In this document: in pieces, positions 24,264 through 32,605 of the stretch
How positions within the stretch are numbered: the first letter of the stretch is position 1
How the letters are laid out: the number at the start of each line of letters is the position of its first letter
NCBI GenBank assembly: GCA_964518335.1
Contig: CAZFDT010000044.1
Span: 1 to 42,264, forward strand
From: CAZFDT01 sp964518335
Lineage (GTDB): Bacteria; Planctomycetota; Phycisphaerae; Phycisphaerales; Phycisphaeraceae
Length of the DNA: 42,264 nucleotides
Direction: 5' to 3'
Notes under the pieces: model-generated
Seen by the model: the letters and a program-made list of their open reading frames with translations, nothing else
Told to the model about the DNA's origin: nothing
The model's database searches: none
Translations under genes and position numbers: made by a program

Positions 24264-25975
24264 CAGTAGAGCGTCTTGAGCTTGTATTGCCTGCGGAGCT
24301 GGTCGATTTCAGCGAGGATTTCGCGGGTTTCGCCGCGGCGGATCATGTCGCTGTAGAGGTGGTGGAGCTTCCAGAAGGCCCAGCCCTGTCGAATCTTGGC
24401 GTCGCCGGCGGGGGCGGCGGCCAGGTCGCGGCTGAAGGTGAAGTCCACCGCCTGGCCGGCGTTGCGGCCGGTGATGCGCATCATGAACTGCTCGGGCTTG
24501 CGGTAGCGGCCGAAGACGCTGAAGCTCTCGCCGCTGTGGATGTTGGGCAAGTGCAGCGGATACACCTCGCCCTCCAGGCCCACGACGTTGAGCTGAACGT
24601 CGTTGATGATCGGGTAGCGCAGGCGGCTCATCAGGTCGCGCAACGTCGGGGCGACCTCGTCGGTGCGCGTGGCGGTGACGCACAGCCCCTTGTTGCGGTA
24701 GGCGATGAACTCCAGCAGCTCGACATTGGGCCGCGGCGTGACGGCGACGGTGTAGATGCTGGCGGTCATCTCGTTGTCGCGCGTGACGAGGTTGATGAGC
24801 TGGCGCGTGTCCTGGATGCCCTTGGTGGGGTGGCCGTCGCTGATGAGGATGATGTCGTACACGCGTGGGTTGTGCGGGTCTCGGATGAGCAGTTGGGACA
24901 GCGCGCGGTTGATGTCGGTGTTGCCGCCGGCCTTGGCTTGCTTGAGGAAGGTGCGGGCCGCCTCGATGTTTGCGGGCGTGGCGGGCTGGATGCCTTCTTC
25001 GGAGAAGAAGCGGGCCGTGTCGCGGAACATGACGATGTTGAAACGGTCGCCCTCGTTGAAGGCGCCCAGGGCGTCGGTGAGTCCGCTGATGATCTCGCTG
25101 ACGACGAGTTGCGGGATGCTGCCGGAGATATCGACGAGGAACACCACGTCCTTGGGCATGGTGCGGAGCTTGGTGAGGCTGCGTCGGGCGACGATGTCGA
25201 TCTGGAAGTAGCTCAAGCCGTCGCGGTCGTTCCACGACTTGAGGTAGTAGTCGAAGTCGTCGTCGAGGTGTCGGGGCATTTCGAGTTGGGTGGTGGACTG
25301 CAGGGCCAGGTCGATGAAATCGATGGGGGGCGCGTCGAGGGGCGCGTCGAGTCGTCGTTGATCGACGGGGCCGGACTCGGTCATGGTGAAGCGTGGGGGC
25401 TCGGAGAGTCCTGCGGCCAGGCCGGTGCCGGCGAGGGTTCGAGCGGCGTCGGCGGAGCCCAGGCCCGATCCGGCGGCGCTGCCGTCGCCGCTGCCGGGCT
25501 CGGGCACGAACGCCAGCGCCGTCGGCGCCGCGCTGGAGGGCAGATCGCGCAGCACGCCGGCGGGCAGCCGCAGATCGGGCAACTGCAGCGACTCGGCGGC
25601 GCCGGGCAACTGCGGCGGGGCGTCCTCGGGCAGGTCGCGCATCCGCACCCGCGGCGGCGCCGAGTCCTCGATCGGCCGCGGCGGCGCCCCGGCGTCAAGC
25701 AGCGCCCGGCTGAGCTGCGCCAGCGACGGCGCGTCGCGCTGCAGCGGGTCGGCCGCCGTGTCGCTCGGATCGTCGCCCACCACCAGGTCGCGCTCCGCCC
25801 GGAACACGCGGTACAACGCCCGGTCCTGCGTGAGCTGGTCCGGCCGCACCGACACGATCGCCTTGTCGCGCAGCCACCAGCCCAGCGCGGCATGGGCCAC
25901 CACGCTGACCACCAGCGCCGTGGTGAACACCGTCGAGCCGGAAAGCGGTCGATGCTGGGTGCGCTTGTCGGTCAT
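24263..25975 (-). CDS. Inner-membrane-anchored von Willebrand A protein with TonB-like N-terminal anchor
   Basis: A 570-aa protein. Residues 1-15 are basic and cytoplasmic. A single membrane helix at about 16-35 (VFTTALVVSVVAHAALGWWL) contains S24-x3-H28, the signature by which TonB engages ExbB/ExbD. A long Pro/Ala/Leu-rich linker (about 60-250) follows, then a vWA domain (about 270-450) with an intact MIDAS: DISGS near residue 282, GGNTD and SDGHP. The C-terminal part (GESFSVFGRYRKPEQFMMRITG and FWKLHHLYSDMIRRGETREILAEIDQLRRQYKLKTLY) resembles VIT/ITIH-type vWA proteins. The ATG overlaps the TPR gene stop (ATGA). With ExbB, ExbD and the TPR protein it likely forms an energised envelope complex. 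The TonB analogy is my inference. Confidence 0.85.
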   Translation of the reverse strand: MTDKRTQHRPLSGSTVFTTALVVSVVAHAALGWWLRDKAIVSVRPDQLTQDRALYRVFRAERDLVVGDDPSDTAADPLQRDAPSLAQLSRALLDAGAPPRPIEDSAPPRVRMRDLPEDAPPQLPGAAESLQLPDLRLPAGVLRDLPSSAAPTALAFVPEPGSGDGSAAGSGLGSADAARTLAGTGLAAGLSEPPRFTMTESGPVDQRRLDAPLDAPPIDFIDLALQSTTQLEMPRHLDDDFDYYLKSWNDRDGLSYFQIDIVARRSLTKLRTMPKDVVFLVDISGSIPQLVVSEIISGLTDALGAFNEGDRFNIVMFRDTARFFSEEGIQPATPANIEAARTFLKQAKAGGNTDINRALSQLLIRDPHNPRVYDIILISDGHPTKGIQDTRQLINLVTRDNEMTASIYTVAVTPRPNVELLEFIAYRNKGLCVTATRTDEVAPTLRDLMSRLRYPIINDVQLNVVGLEGEVYPLHLPNIHSGESFSVFGRYRKPEQFMMRITGRNAGQAVDFTFSRDLAAAPAGDAKIRQGWAFWKLHHLYSDMIRRGETREILAEIDQLRRQYKLKTLY

Positions 25976-28536
25976 CGGTCCAGTTCGCGCAGCGAGGCGG
26001 TGACGCGCGGCGCCAGCGTGGCGTCCATCTTGTCGTCGCCCGCGTCGCGCAGGCGTTTGAGCAGGTACACGGCGTCGCCCTTCTTGTTGGTGTGGGCCAG
26101 CACCATCGCCTTGCCGTACTCGGCCCAGGGCGTGCCGGGGTACTTGGCCTGCAGGTCGTTCCAGGCCCACAGCGCCTCAGTCTGATCTTTGAGCGCCAGG
26201 CTCGTCTGGGCAAGCTCCAGGTACGCCCGCTGGGGCATCGGTTCAAGTTCGGCGAAGGCGAACAGCAGCACCAGGCGCTTGAGCAGCTTGCGAGCCTCAT
26301 CGTGGTGAGTGGTCGCCGCGGCCGCGTCGTTCTGCTGCGTGGCGGCGGCGGCCATGTCCCTGCGCACCATGGCCGCGCCCCACAGCGACTCGGCGGCGAT
26401 ACGTGACGATTCGGCGGTCATCAGGCCCTCGTACTCCATGAGCGCCTCGTCGTGGCGCTTGAGCGCGGCGTAGGACCGGGCGATTTCCAGCCGCGCCGGC
26501 GTCTCGAAGCCGCGGCCCAGGGCGACGACGCGCTCGAAGAACACCGCCGCCTTGTCGTGTTCGCCCTTGGCCGCCGACGCCAGGCCGGACAACTGCAACG
26601 CTTCGGCCCGCTCGATCGGCGCGGCGCTCTGGTTTTCGATGACCGGCTTGGCGTACGCCAGCGCCTCGTCGGGCTTGTTCTGGGCCATGCGCCGCCGCGC
26701 CAGCCAGATCTGCTCGGCGGGCGTCAGACTCTCGCGGCCGATGGCTTTCTCCAGCGCGGCCAGCGCCTTGTCGGCCTCGTCGTCGCGGCCGGCCTCGCGC
26801 TGACGGATCGCCAGCAGCCGCAGAGCATTGTGGCGCAGCGCCGGGTTGAGCTTGGCCTCGCCCGCCGCCGCCCGCAGGTCCGCCAGCGCCTCGTCGGGCT
26901 TGCCCCGGCTCATCTGGATCAGCCCGCGGTGATATCGCATCTCCGCGGCATAGATGTTCTGCGGGTGCTTTTGCTCCAACGTCTGAAGCATCGCCACCGC
27001 GTCGTCGTACCTCTCCAGCCGGATCAGCGCCATCGCCCGGCGATACAGCGCCTCCTGCTCGGTCAGCGGCGGCATGCGCACGTAGCTGATCCACTGCTGG
27101 GCCAGACCCTCGACAAAGGGGAACATGCCCACGCGATAGCCCAGGTCCATCAGCCGCACGAAGGCGTCGGCCTGCTCGTCGGTGGCCTTGACGATCGCCT
27201 TGCCGTCGGGTGCGTCGCCGACCTTGTCGTAGGGCGTGGTCTTGAGGTATTGCACGTAGTCCTCGACGGCCGGACGCAACACGCTGTTCTGCTCGTAGAG
27301 ACGGGCTCGCTGCAACAGGGCCTGGAAGTAGTAGGGGTGCTGCGTGCCCTTGTCGATGATCTGCGACAGGCGCGCGGCGCCGCGGTTGACGTCGCCTTGT
27401 CGTGCGTCGGCGGCGGCGAGCAGGAACAGCGCATCGGGCACCGCCGGCGAGTTGGGGTGCTGCTCCATCAGCCGTCCGACCGTCTGCGTCATGTCGGCCC
27501 AGCGGCTGGTCTCGAACTGGCTCACCGCGAGCTTGAAGATGGCCTTGTCCTGCACGCTCGAGGCGCTGGTCGCCACCGCCGAGAGCAGCTCGATCGCCTT
27601 GGCGTGGTCGCCGATCTCCTGGAACGCCGAGCCGCCCAGGTACCCGGCGATCAGCCGATCCTCGGGCACGAGCGTCGGAGCATATTGGGCGAAGGTCTCG
27701 ACGAGGGGGCGGTACTGCCTGGACGCGAACTGAGACCAGAGCATGCCGATCACCGACGGGCCGAAGTGCGGCGTGGTCTGCCCGGCGGTGAGCACGCGGC
27801 GGTAATACTCGACGGCCCGGTCGAAGCGCTGGGCCTTGTACGACAGGTCGCCCGCCAGCCTCGCGGCCTCGGCGCCCTGGTCCTTGTCGGCGTGGTGCAG
27901 CGCCGCGTCCAGCGACGCCAGCGCTTCGTCGGTCTGGTTGGCCTGCGCCAGCAGTCGGGCCTTGTCGATGAGGGCCCGGCTTTTGAGCGGTGAGTCCACT
28001 GCAGCGGCCTTGTCCATGGCGTCGATCGCCGCGGGCGTGTTGTCGGCGCCGCGATAGGCCTGGCCCAGCAGCAGCAGCGCCGAGGCGCGGCTGACCGGAT
28101 CGAGCTTGCCCAGGTCCAGCCCTTCGAGCGCGGCCAGGGCCTCGGCGTGGCGCTTGAGGTCGTTGAACACCTGCCCGCGCAGGAGGGCGACGGCATGGGC
28201 GGGCACGAGCTTGGGCTCGGGCGCGCCGTCGAGCAGTTTCGCTGCAGTGGCCGGGTCGCCCATCCGCCGCGCGATCAGGGCGCGGTAGTAGAGCGCGTCG
28301 CCGCGCATCGGATGGCGGGGGAACTTGCCCAGGTACTCGTCGAACGCCTGGCCGGCGAGCTTGTCGTCCTGCGCCTGGATCAGCTTGTAGGCGAAGAGGA
28401 ACTGCTGGTAGGCGGGGTCGGCCGAGTCCTGCGCGGAGGAAGGCAGAAGGAAAAAGGAAAAATTCAAAATGACAGAGCACGCGATCAGGCGGCTTCGCGT
28501 TCCCCACGTTTGCCTTTTGCCTTTTACCTTTTGCAT
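25972..28536 (-). CDS. Large exported TPR-repeat protein
   Basis: An 854-aa protein with a signal peptide (basic n-region, then LIACSVILNFSFFLLPSSA) and about 18-20 tetratricopeptide-type helical pairs over the rest. Examples: YRALIARRMGDPATAAKLLDGA, AEALAALEGLDLGKLDPVSRASALLLLGQAYRGADNTPAAIDAMDKA, PDEALADLRAAAGEAKLNPALRHNALRLLAIRQREAGRDDEADKAL. It likely acts as a periplasmic scaffold for the ExbBD/vWA complex. ATG 28536 is used; a GTG at 28545 overlaps the exbD stop (GTGA) and would add three residues, also plausible for coupling. Its first 30 codons are made from an AT-rich polypurine/polypyrimidine element unlike the rest of the gene. It ends overlapping the vWA start. Confidence 0.88.
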   Translation of the reverse strand: MQKVKGKRQTWGTRSRLIACSVILNFSFFLLPSSAQDSADPAYQQFLFAYKLIQAQDDKLAGQAFDEYLGKFPRHPMRGDALYYRALIARRMGDPATAAKLLDGAPEPKLVPAHAVALLRGQVFNDLKRHAEALAALEGLDLGKLDPVSRASALLLLGQAYRGADNTPAAIDAMDKAAAVDSPLKSRALIDKARLLAQANQTDEALASLDAALHHADKDQGAEAARLAGDLSYKAQRFDRAVEYYRRVLTAGQTTPHFGPSVIGMLWSQFASRQYRPLVETFAQYAPTLVPEDRLIAGYLGGSAFQEIGDHAKAIELLSAVATSASSVQDKAIFKLAVSQFETSRWADMTQTVGRLMEQHPNSPAVPDALFLLAAADARQGDVNRGAARLSQIIDKGTQHPYYFQALLQRARLYEQNSVLRPAVEDYVQYLKTTPYDKVGDAPDGKAIVKATDEQADAFVRLMDLGYRVGMFPFVEGLAQQWISYVRMPPLTEQEALYRRAMALIRLERYDDAVAMLQTLEQKHPQNIYAAEMRYHRGLIQMSRGKPDEALADLRAAAGEAKLNPALRHNALRLLAIRQREAGRDDEADKALAALEKAIGRESLTPAEQIWLARRRMAQNKPDEALAYAKPVIENQSAAPIERAEALQLSGLASAAKGEHDKAAVFFERVVALGRGFETPARLEIARSYAALKRHDEALMEYEGLMTAESSRIAAESLWGAAMVRRDMAAAATQQNDAAAATTHHDEARKLLKRLVLLFAFAELEPMPQRAYLELAQTSLALKDQTEALWAWNDLQAKYPGTPWAEYGKAMVLAHTNKKGDAVYLLKRLRDAGDDKMDATLAPRVTASLRELDR
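28436..28533. repeat. Polypurine/polypyrimidine low-complexity element inside the TPR gene signal-peptide region
   Basis: On the plus strand a purine-rich arm (28436-28470, GGAAAAAGG/AAAATTC-type) and a pyrimidine-rich arm (28510-28533, repeats of TTGCCTTT) flank about 39 GC-rich bases. The arms are roughly complementary and strikingly AT-rich for this window. They encode the basic start and the hydrophobic core of the TPR protein's signal peptide. Confidence 0.55.
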
Positions 28537-28541
28537 TTCAC

Positions 28542-28964
28542 TCACAGTCCGCTCGCCGGCTTGGTCGTGGCGATGAACACGTTGCGGAGCCTGGCGGCGT
28601 TGGCGATGTCCATGATCTGGACGATCGTGCCCAGGCGCGAGTTCTGGTCGCCGCGGATGACGACCGACTCGTTGGGCGAAATCGTCGCCAGCTCGACGAG
28701 GGTGGATCGCAGGCTGTCGAGGGTGTGCGGCTGCTGGCCGAGGTAGATCGTGCCGTCGTCCTTGATGCTGATGACGATCTGCGTGGGCGAGGCCGAGGCG
28801 CGGGCCTGCTCGGTCGAGGGCAGGGACACGTCGATGGCGGCTTCCTGCTCGCGGTAGATCGAGGTCGTCAGAAAGAAGATCAGCATGAGGAAGAGGATGT
28901 CCACCATGCTGGCCAGGGGCAGCACGGGCTGGGTGCGGACGCGCTTGGTGGCGACAAAACTCAC
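28542..28964 (-). CDS. exbD: ExbD/TolR-family biopolymer transport protein
   Basis: A 140-aa protein with a short cytoplasmic N-terminus, one membrane helix at about residues 17-38 and a periplasmic domain. The helix carries the conserved proton-path aspartate, D22 (LASMVDILFLMLIFFLTTSI). The periplasmic part has the ExbD/TolR pattern (IVISIKDDGTIYLGQQPH, VVIRGDQNSRLGTIVQIMDIANAARLRNVFIAT). With ExbB it converts proton-motive force into movement of an anchored periplasmic partner. The ATG overlaps the exbB stop (ATGA), so the two are translationally coupled. No tonB or tolB/pal is adjacent; the downstream vWA protein with a TonB-like helix is the likely partner. Confidence 0.93.
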   Translation of the reverse strand: MSFVATKRVRTQPVLPLASMVDILFLMLIFFLTTSIYREQEAAIDVSLPSTEQARASASPTQIVISIKDDGTIYLGQQPHTLDSLRSTLVELATISPNESVVIRGDQNSRLGTIVQIMDIANAARLRNVFIATTKPASGL

Positions 28965-29857
28965 AGGTCGGCCTCGTCACGGGGGATGAAGGCGGCGCGG
29001 CCTCCGGATGTGCGAGCCCCGCGCGGGGCATCGCCGTCACGCTTGATGTGGTCGGCGATCGTGTGCACAGCGCTCTCGACCTCGGCGAGCACGCGGGTGA
29101 GCCGGGCCTTGACCAGCGAGTAGAACACCAGCGTGACGATGGCGACAATCAGCCCGAACATCGTCGTGGACATGGCGCCGCCGATCGCGGTGCTGATGAA
29201 CTTGCTGTTGATCGACATCTGCTCCGTGGGCATCCCGAAGAACGCCAGGATCATGCCATAGACCGTGCCCAGCAGTCCGAGCATGGGGGCGACGTTGGCG
29301 ACGTCGGCCAGGTAGCTGATGCGGTTCCACACCACGTCGGCCCGACGCGCCCCCTCGGCGTCGATCATGTCCAGGATCACCGAGTGCTCCTTGCCCGAGT
29401 TCTCCACGCACCGCTGCACGATCGAGGCCAGAAACACCCCGCGGTTGGCGCGGCAGAAGTCGGCGGCCTCCTTGTGCTGGCGATCGATCACCAGCCGCGT
29501 CACGTTGTTGACGAAGTCCGGCGGGGCGAACGACCCGGTCGTGACCGTCGCCATGAAGTAGATGAACAGCGCCACGCTGATGATCGACAGGGCGGCGATG
29601 GTGCCGTTGATGATCGGGTTGGTGTTGAAGAGGTTGACCAGGAAGAGGTCGGTGGGGCCTTCAAGCATGGGGCGGGGCAGGGCGCCGCCAAGTCCGGGGC
29701 CGGGGGCTGGCGCGGCATCAGCGGCTGCGGGCGGAGTCGCCTCGGGCGCCTGAGCGTGCGACTGCATGATCGCCAAGCCCGCAATGAACGTCATCGCCAC
29801 CGCTGCCAATATCCACCGCTGCCGCCCCTTGAGGAACGAGAAACCATCAAGCGCCAT
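28961..29857 (-). CDS. exbB: ExbB/TolQ/MotA-family proton channel protein
   Basis: A 298-aa protein. It begins with a hydrophobic export-type segment (WILAAVAMTFIAGLAIMQSHAQA) and a Pro/Ala-rich stretch not found in short ExbB proteins. The core follows: a membrane helix at about 85-108 (GTIAALSIISVALFIYFMATV), a cytoplasmic region, and the paired helices with the MotA/TolQ/ExbB signature (ISYLADVANVAPMLGLLGTVYGMILAFFG and ISTAIGGAMSTTMFGLIVAIVTLVFYSLV). ATG 29857 has GGAGA 8 nt upstream. It is the first gene of the minus-strand operon exbB-exbD-TPR-vWA-dtd. It is divergent from bioB. Confidence 0.93.
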   Translation of the reverse strand: MALDGFSFLKGRQRWILAAVAMTFIAGLAIMQSHAQAPEATPPAAADAAPAPGPGLGGALPRPMLEGPTDLFLVNLFNTNPIINGTIAALSIISVALFIYFMATVTTGSFAPPDFVNNVTRLVIDRQHKEAADFCRANRGVFLASIVQRCVENSGKEHSVILDMIDAEGARRADVVWNRISYLADVANVAPMLGLLGTVYGMILAFFGMPTEQMSINSKFISTAIGGAMSTTMFGLIVAIVTLVFYSLVKARLTRVLAEVESAVHTIADHIKRDGDAPRGARTSGGRAAFIPRDEADL

Positions 29858-29909
29858 AAGCTGTCTCCGTGAACGTCGATGCATCAGGTCCCGCGGGATT
29901 GTCCGGACG

Positions 29910-29987
29910 CGGTATCGTACCGCAACGGGCCATGTGGGTCGATCATGAAACGGGTACAATGTTATCCTTTGACCGGTCGGTGACCGG
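29910..29987. promoter_or_regulatory. Divergent exbB/bioB control region with two inverted repeats
   Basis: CGGTA-TCG-TACCG (29910-29922) and CCGGTC-GGT-GACCGG (29973-29987) are perfect short palindromes between exbB and bioB. The second lies just upstream of the bioB ribosome site. TACAAT at 29955-29960 could be a plus-strand -10 box, but no good -35 accompanies it. They do not resemble the BirA operator. Confidence 0.35.
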
Positions 29988-30003
29988 GAACGGAGCTTGT
30001 TGC

Positions 30004-31125
30004 ATGGATTGGGCTGATTATCAGGCTCTGGCCGACGACGCGATCGCCGGCCGCATGCCTTCGGATGACACCTGCCTTCGTCTGCTTAACGACCCGGCGG
30101 TCGATCTCTTGCCGCTGCTCAACGCCGCCTACGCGGTGCGGCGGCATTTCCACGGCAAGGTCGTGCAGGTGCACATCCTCAACAACGCCCAGAACGGCCG
30201 CTGCCCCGAGGACTGCGCCTACTGCACCCAGGCCCGCACCAGCGACGCCGAGATCGAGGACTACCCGATCAAGAGCGAGGCGGAGATTCTCGCCGAGGCC
30301 CGCCGCGCCTATGAGGCCGGGGCCCATCGCTACTGCATGGTGTTCGCCGGCCGCGGACCCAACGACCAGCGCACCGCTCACCTGGCCGACCTCATCCGCA
30401 GAATCAAGAGCCAATACCCGATCGAGGTGTGCGTCTCCGCGGGCCTGCTCGACGAGCCCAAGGCCCGCGTGCTCAAGGACGCCGGGCTGGATCGCCTCAA
30501 CCACAATCTCAACACCAGTCGCCGCAACTACCCCAGCATCTGCACGACGCACACCTACGACGACCGCGTCGCCACGCTGCAGGCCGCCCAGACCGCCGGC
30601 CTCGAGTGCTGCAGTGGCCTGATCGTCGGCATGGGCGAGACCGGCGGCGAGCTGGTCGAGCTGGCCAAGACCTTCCGGCGGTTCAGGGCCCAGTCGATCC
30701 CGGTCAACTTCCTCCTGCCGTTCGAGGGCAACGCGCTGAGTCAGCCGCAAGGCCTCAGCCCCGACTTCTGCCTCCGCGTGCTGTGCATGTTCCGCTTCGT
30801 CAACCCCGACGCGGAGATCCGCTGCGCCGCCGGACGCGAGTTCCACCTGCGGTCGATGGAGGTCATGTGCCTCTACCCCGCCAACTCGATCTTCCTCGAC
30901 GGCTACCTCAACGGTCGCGGCGCCGAGCGGCGACGCACCTACCAGATGCTGCGCGACGCGGGCTTCGAGATCGAAAGCGAACACGGCGGCGTCGAGGACC
31001 TGCTCGACGACATCGCCGCCGACGACCCCGTATCGTCCAAACCGCCCGTCGAAATGACGATTCAAGGCCAGCGCCGCCCCGCGCTCAAGTCGCTGCAGGA
31101 GCTGCGCCCCGTCGCGGCTCGATAG
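30004..31125 (+). CDS. bioB: Biotin synthase
   Basis: Radical SAM enzyme converting dethiobiotin to biotin by sulfur insertion. The 373-aa product has the [4Fe-4S] motif CPEDCAYC (C67, C71, C74), the SAM and substrate blocks, RLNHNLNTSRRNYPSICTTHTYDDRV, the auxiliary-cluster region CCSGLIVGMGET, and the Arg ligand region RCAAGREFHLRSMEVMCLYPANSIF. The NHNLN form, rather than NHNLD, resembles the Bacillus-type BioB. GGAG lies 8 nt before ATG 30004. No other biotin gene is adjacent, so bioB is isolated here. It converges with the secreted jelly-roll gene with only 6 nt between stops, leaving no room for a terminator. Confidence 0.96.
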   Translation: MDWADYQALADDAIAGRMPSDDTCLRLLNDPAVDLLPLLNAAYAVRRHFHGKVVQVHILNNAQNGRCPEDCAYCTQARTSDAEIEDYPIKSEAEILAEARRAYEAGAHRYCMVFAGRGPNDQRTAHLADLIRRIKSQYPIEVCVSAGLLDEPKARVLKDAGLDRLNHNLNTSRRNYPSICTTHTYDDRVATLQAAQTAGLECCSGLIVGMGETGGELVELAKTFRRFRAQSIPVNFLLPFEGNALSQPQGLSPDFCLRVLCMFRFVNPDAEIRCAAGREFHLRSMEVMCLYPANSIFLDGYLNGRGAERRRTYQMLRDAGFEIESEHGGVEDLLDDIAADDPVSSKPPVEMTIQGQRRPALKSLQELRPVAAR

Positions 31126-31131
31126 CGACGC

Positions 31132-32100
31132 CTACGGTTTGGCGGCACGCCGGGGCCCGATGTAGGCCGTTGCGGCAACCACATCGTCGAACCAGATTCG
31201 GTTCGTCCGAACCCGATTCGGGTTGATGTACCCGCCGATGGTGAGGTAATCGATCTTAAGCGTCTCGATATCGCGCAGGCGAAGGTTCTGGAAGTCGGCG
31301 ATGAGTTGGCCGTCGAGCCAGCAGGCGATTCGGCCGTCGCGCTGTCCGGCGGTGTTGGCCTGCAGCATGAACTCGTAGCAGTGCCAGCGATCGAGTTGGG
31401 GCAGCGCGTTGGGCCGTGGCACGAAGTGCTCGCCGAAGTCGCTCGGCAGCGACGTATTGGGCTGCACCACGCCTGTGGGGAAAAACAGGTCGCCATAGTC
31501 GCCGCGCTGCTCGGGGTGGTAGATGTAAACCCCCAGGTGGCCCGGCGCCGGCGCGTCGCTATACACCGAGCATTCGTACGCGACCAGGTACTTGTTGCGG
31601 CCGTCGGCGCGCTTGCCCGGCGTCGAGCGTCCATCGACGTGATACCGGGCGGAGATCGATCCCCCGTTATGGAACGAGCCGGCGCCGTCCACGTCCAGCG
31701 CTGGGTCGAACTTCTGGTAGTAGCGCAGGAACACGACATCCTGCTCGCGGACCAGCCGCTTCATCAGGCCGTTACCGACGTCGCCTGTCGTCTGGGGGAA
31801 AACCAGTTCCAGCGCCTTCGTGCCCGAATGCACATTGACCGCGTCGTCCGTGATGGCGATGGTGCGGTCGTGAAACACCACATCCCAGGTGCGGCGCAGG
31901 TCCTCGGCCGAGGCGGCGTCCTCGAACCCGTGCGCGAAAATCACCGCCGCGTCCTGATCAATCCCAGCGTCATCAGGATATGCGGCGGAGATGCCGCTAT
32001 CGCCTTCCGGCAGCGGCGCCACCTGCGCTGTGGCCACACCGACGCCGGCAAACAACATCCACAGACTCAGCCATCGGCAACTGCAGCACATCAGTCGCAT
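31132..32100 (-). CDS. Secreted jelly-roll (concanavalin/polysaccharide-lyase-like) protein
   Basis: A 322-aa protein with a signal peptide (CRWLSLWMLFAGVGVATA) and a beta-rich domain over most of its length. The pattern AVNVHSGTKALELVFPQ, DVVFLRYYQKFDPALDVDGAGSFHNGGSISARYHVDG, LDRWHCYEFMLQANTAGQRDGRIACWLDGQLIADFQNLRLRD and TIGGYINPN is that of ConA-like jelly rolls that bind or cleave polysaccharide, as in heparan/alginate lyase-type folds. I cannot fix the family or catalytic residues. GAGG lies 7 nt before ATG 32100. It follows the terminator at 32152-32187 and so is probably transcribed on its own. It converges with bioB. Confidence 0.7.
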   Translation of the reverse strand: MRLMCCSCRWLSLWMLFAGVGVATAQVAPLPEGDSGISAAYPDDAGIDQDAAVIFAHGFEDAASAEDLRRTWDVVFHDRTIAITDDAVNVHSGTKALELVFPQTTGDVGNGLMKRLVREQDVVFLRYYQKFDPALDVDGAGSFHNGGSISARYHVDGRSTPGKRADGRNKYLVAYECSVYSDAPAPGHLGVYIYHPEQRGDYGDLFFPTGVVQPNTSLPSDFGEHFVPRPNALPQLDRWHCYEFMLQANTAGQRDGRIACWLDGQLIADFQNLRLRDIETLKIDYLTIGGYINPNRVRTNRIWFDDVVAATAYIGPRRAAKP

Positions 32101-32151
32101 GGACGTGCCTCGAGTTGTGCCACGCTGCCCGTTGGGAGCAGGCGTTTACCA

Positions 32152-32187
32152 CGGAACAAAGCCCTCCGGCGTTGACGCCGAAGGGCT
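32152..32187 (-). terminator. Intrinsic terminator ending the minus-strand lepB/small-protein run
   Basis: A 12-bp stem with one mismatch (AGCCCTCCGGCG at 32160-32171 and CGCCGAAGGGCT at 32176-32187) around TTGA. On the minus strand it is followed by TTTGTTCC. It stands 45 nt after the stop of the 111-aa gene. Confidence 0.65.
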
Positions 32188-32231
32188 GCGGGAGTCAGAG
32201 CAGAAGCGGCCACGTCGCATCGACGTCACGA

Positions 32232-32567
32232 TCAGCGCGGGGCCCGGCCGCCGCCGGCGCCGCCCGCGGGGGCGTCGGCCACGCGCGCGAAGATCTCGGT
32301 CAGCGTCCCGCTGGCGACCACCTCGAAACGGTTGCGCGCCGCGTCGCAGGTATAGACCATCAGCCGCTCACTGATGCTGTCGAGCACGAACAGCGCCTCC
32401 TCGCCCTGGCGGAGCTGCGCCGTCACCATGGTGATGTTGTCGCGCTGGATGGCTTCGCCGGCATAGGCGGGCGCGACGACACGACCACCCAGTTGCATCA
32501 CCAGCAATCCGGCCAGCACAAACGCGGAGGCGATCAGAGCGAAGCAGGCGTATTGAATGCGGTTCAT
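32232..32567 (-). CDS. Small exported protein A (111 aa), paralogue of its neighbour
   Basis: A 111-aa protein with an N-terminal hydrophobic anchor or signal (YACFALIASAFVLAGLLVMQLGG), then a short domain: EEALFVLDSISERLMVYTCDAARNRFEVVASGTLTEIF. This aligns by eye with ELVYIIELKSSKMVGVLVNPKKELELVATRNIASDV in the preceding gene, so the two are tandem paralogues. The shared pattern (strand, Leu-Asp/Glu, strand, polar turn, Glu-Val-Val-Ala) suggests a small beta domain. GGAGA stands upstream of ATG 32567. It is the last gene before the terminator. Function unknown. Confidence 0.75.
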   Translation of the reverse strand: MNRIQYACFALIASAFVLAGLLVMQLGGRVVAPAYAGEAIQRDNITMVTAQLRQGEEALFVLDSISERLMVYTCDAARNRFEVVASGTLTEIFARVADAPAGGAGGGRAPR

Positions 32568-32605
32568 GTCAGGTCTCCGTGAAGTCAGAGGTTCGAGATC
32601 AGCAC

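Noticed and set aside
29973..29987. Biotin repressor (BirA) operator before bioB
   Set aside because: The palindrome CCGGTC-GGT-GACCGG does not resemble the BirA site (TTGTAAACC-type arms with a long spacer), and no other biotin gene is present. It is listed only as an inverted repeat.
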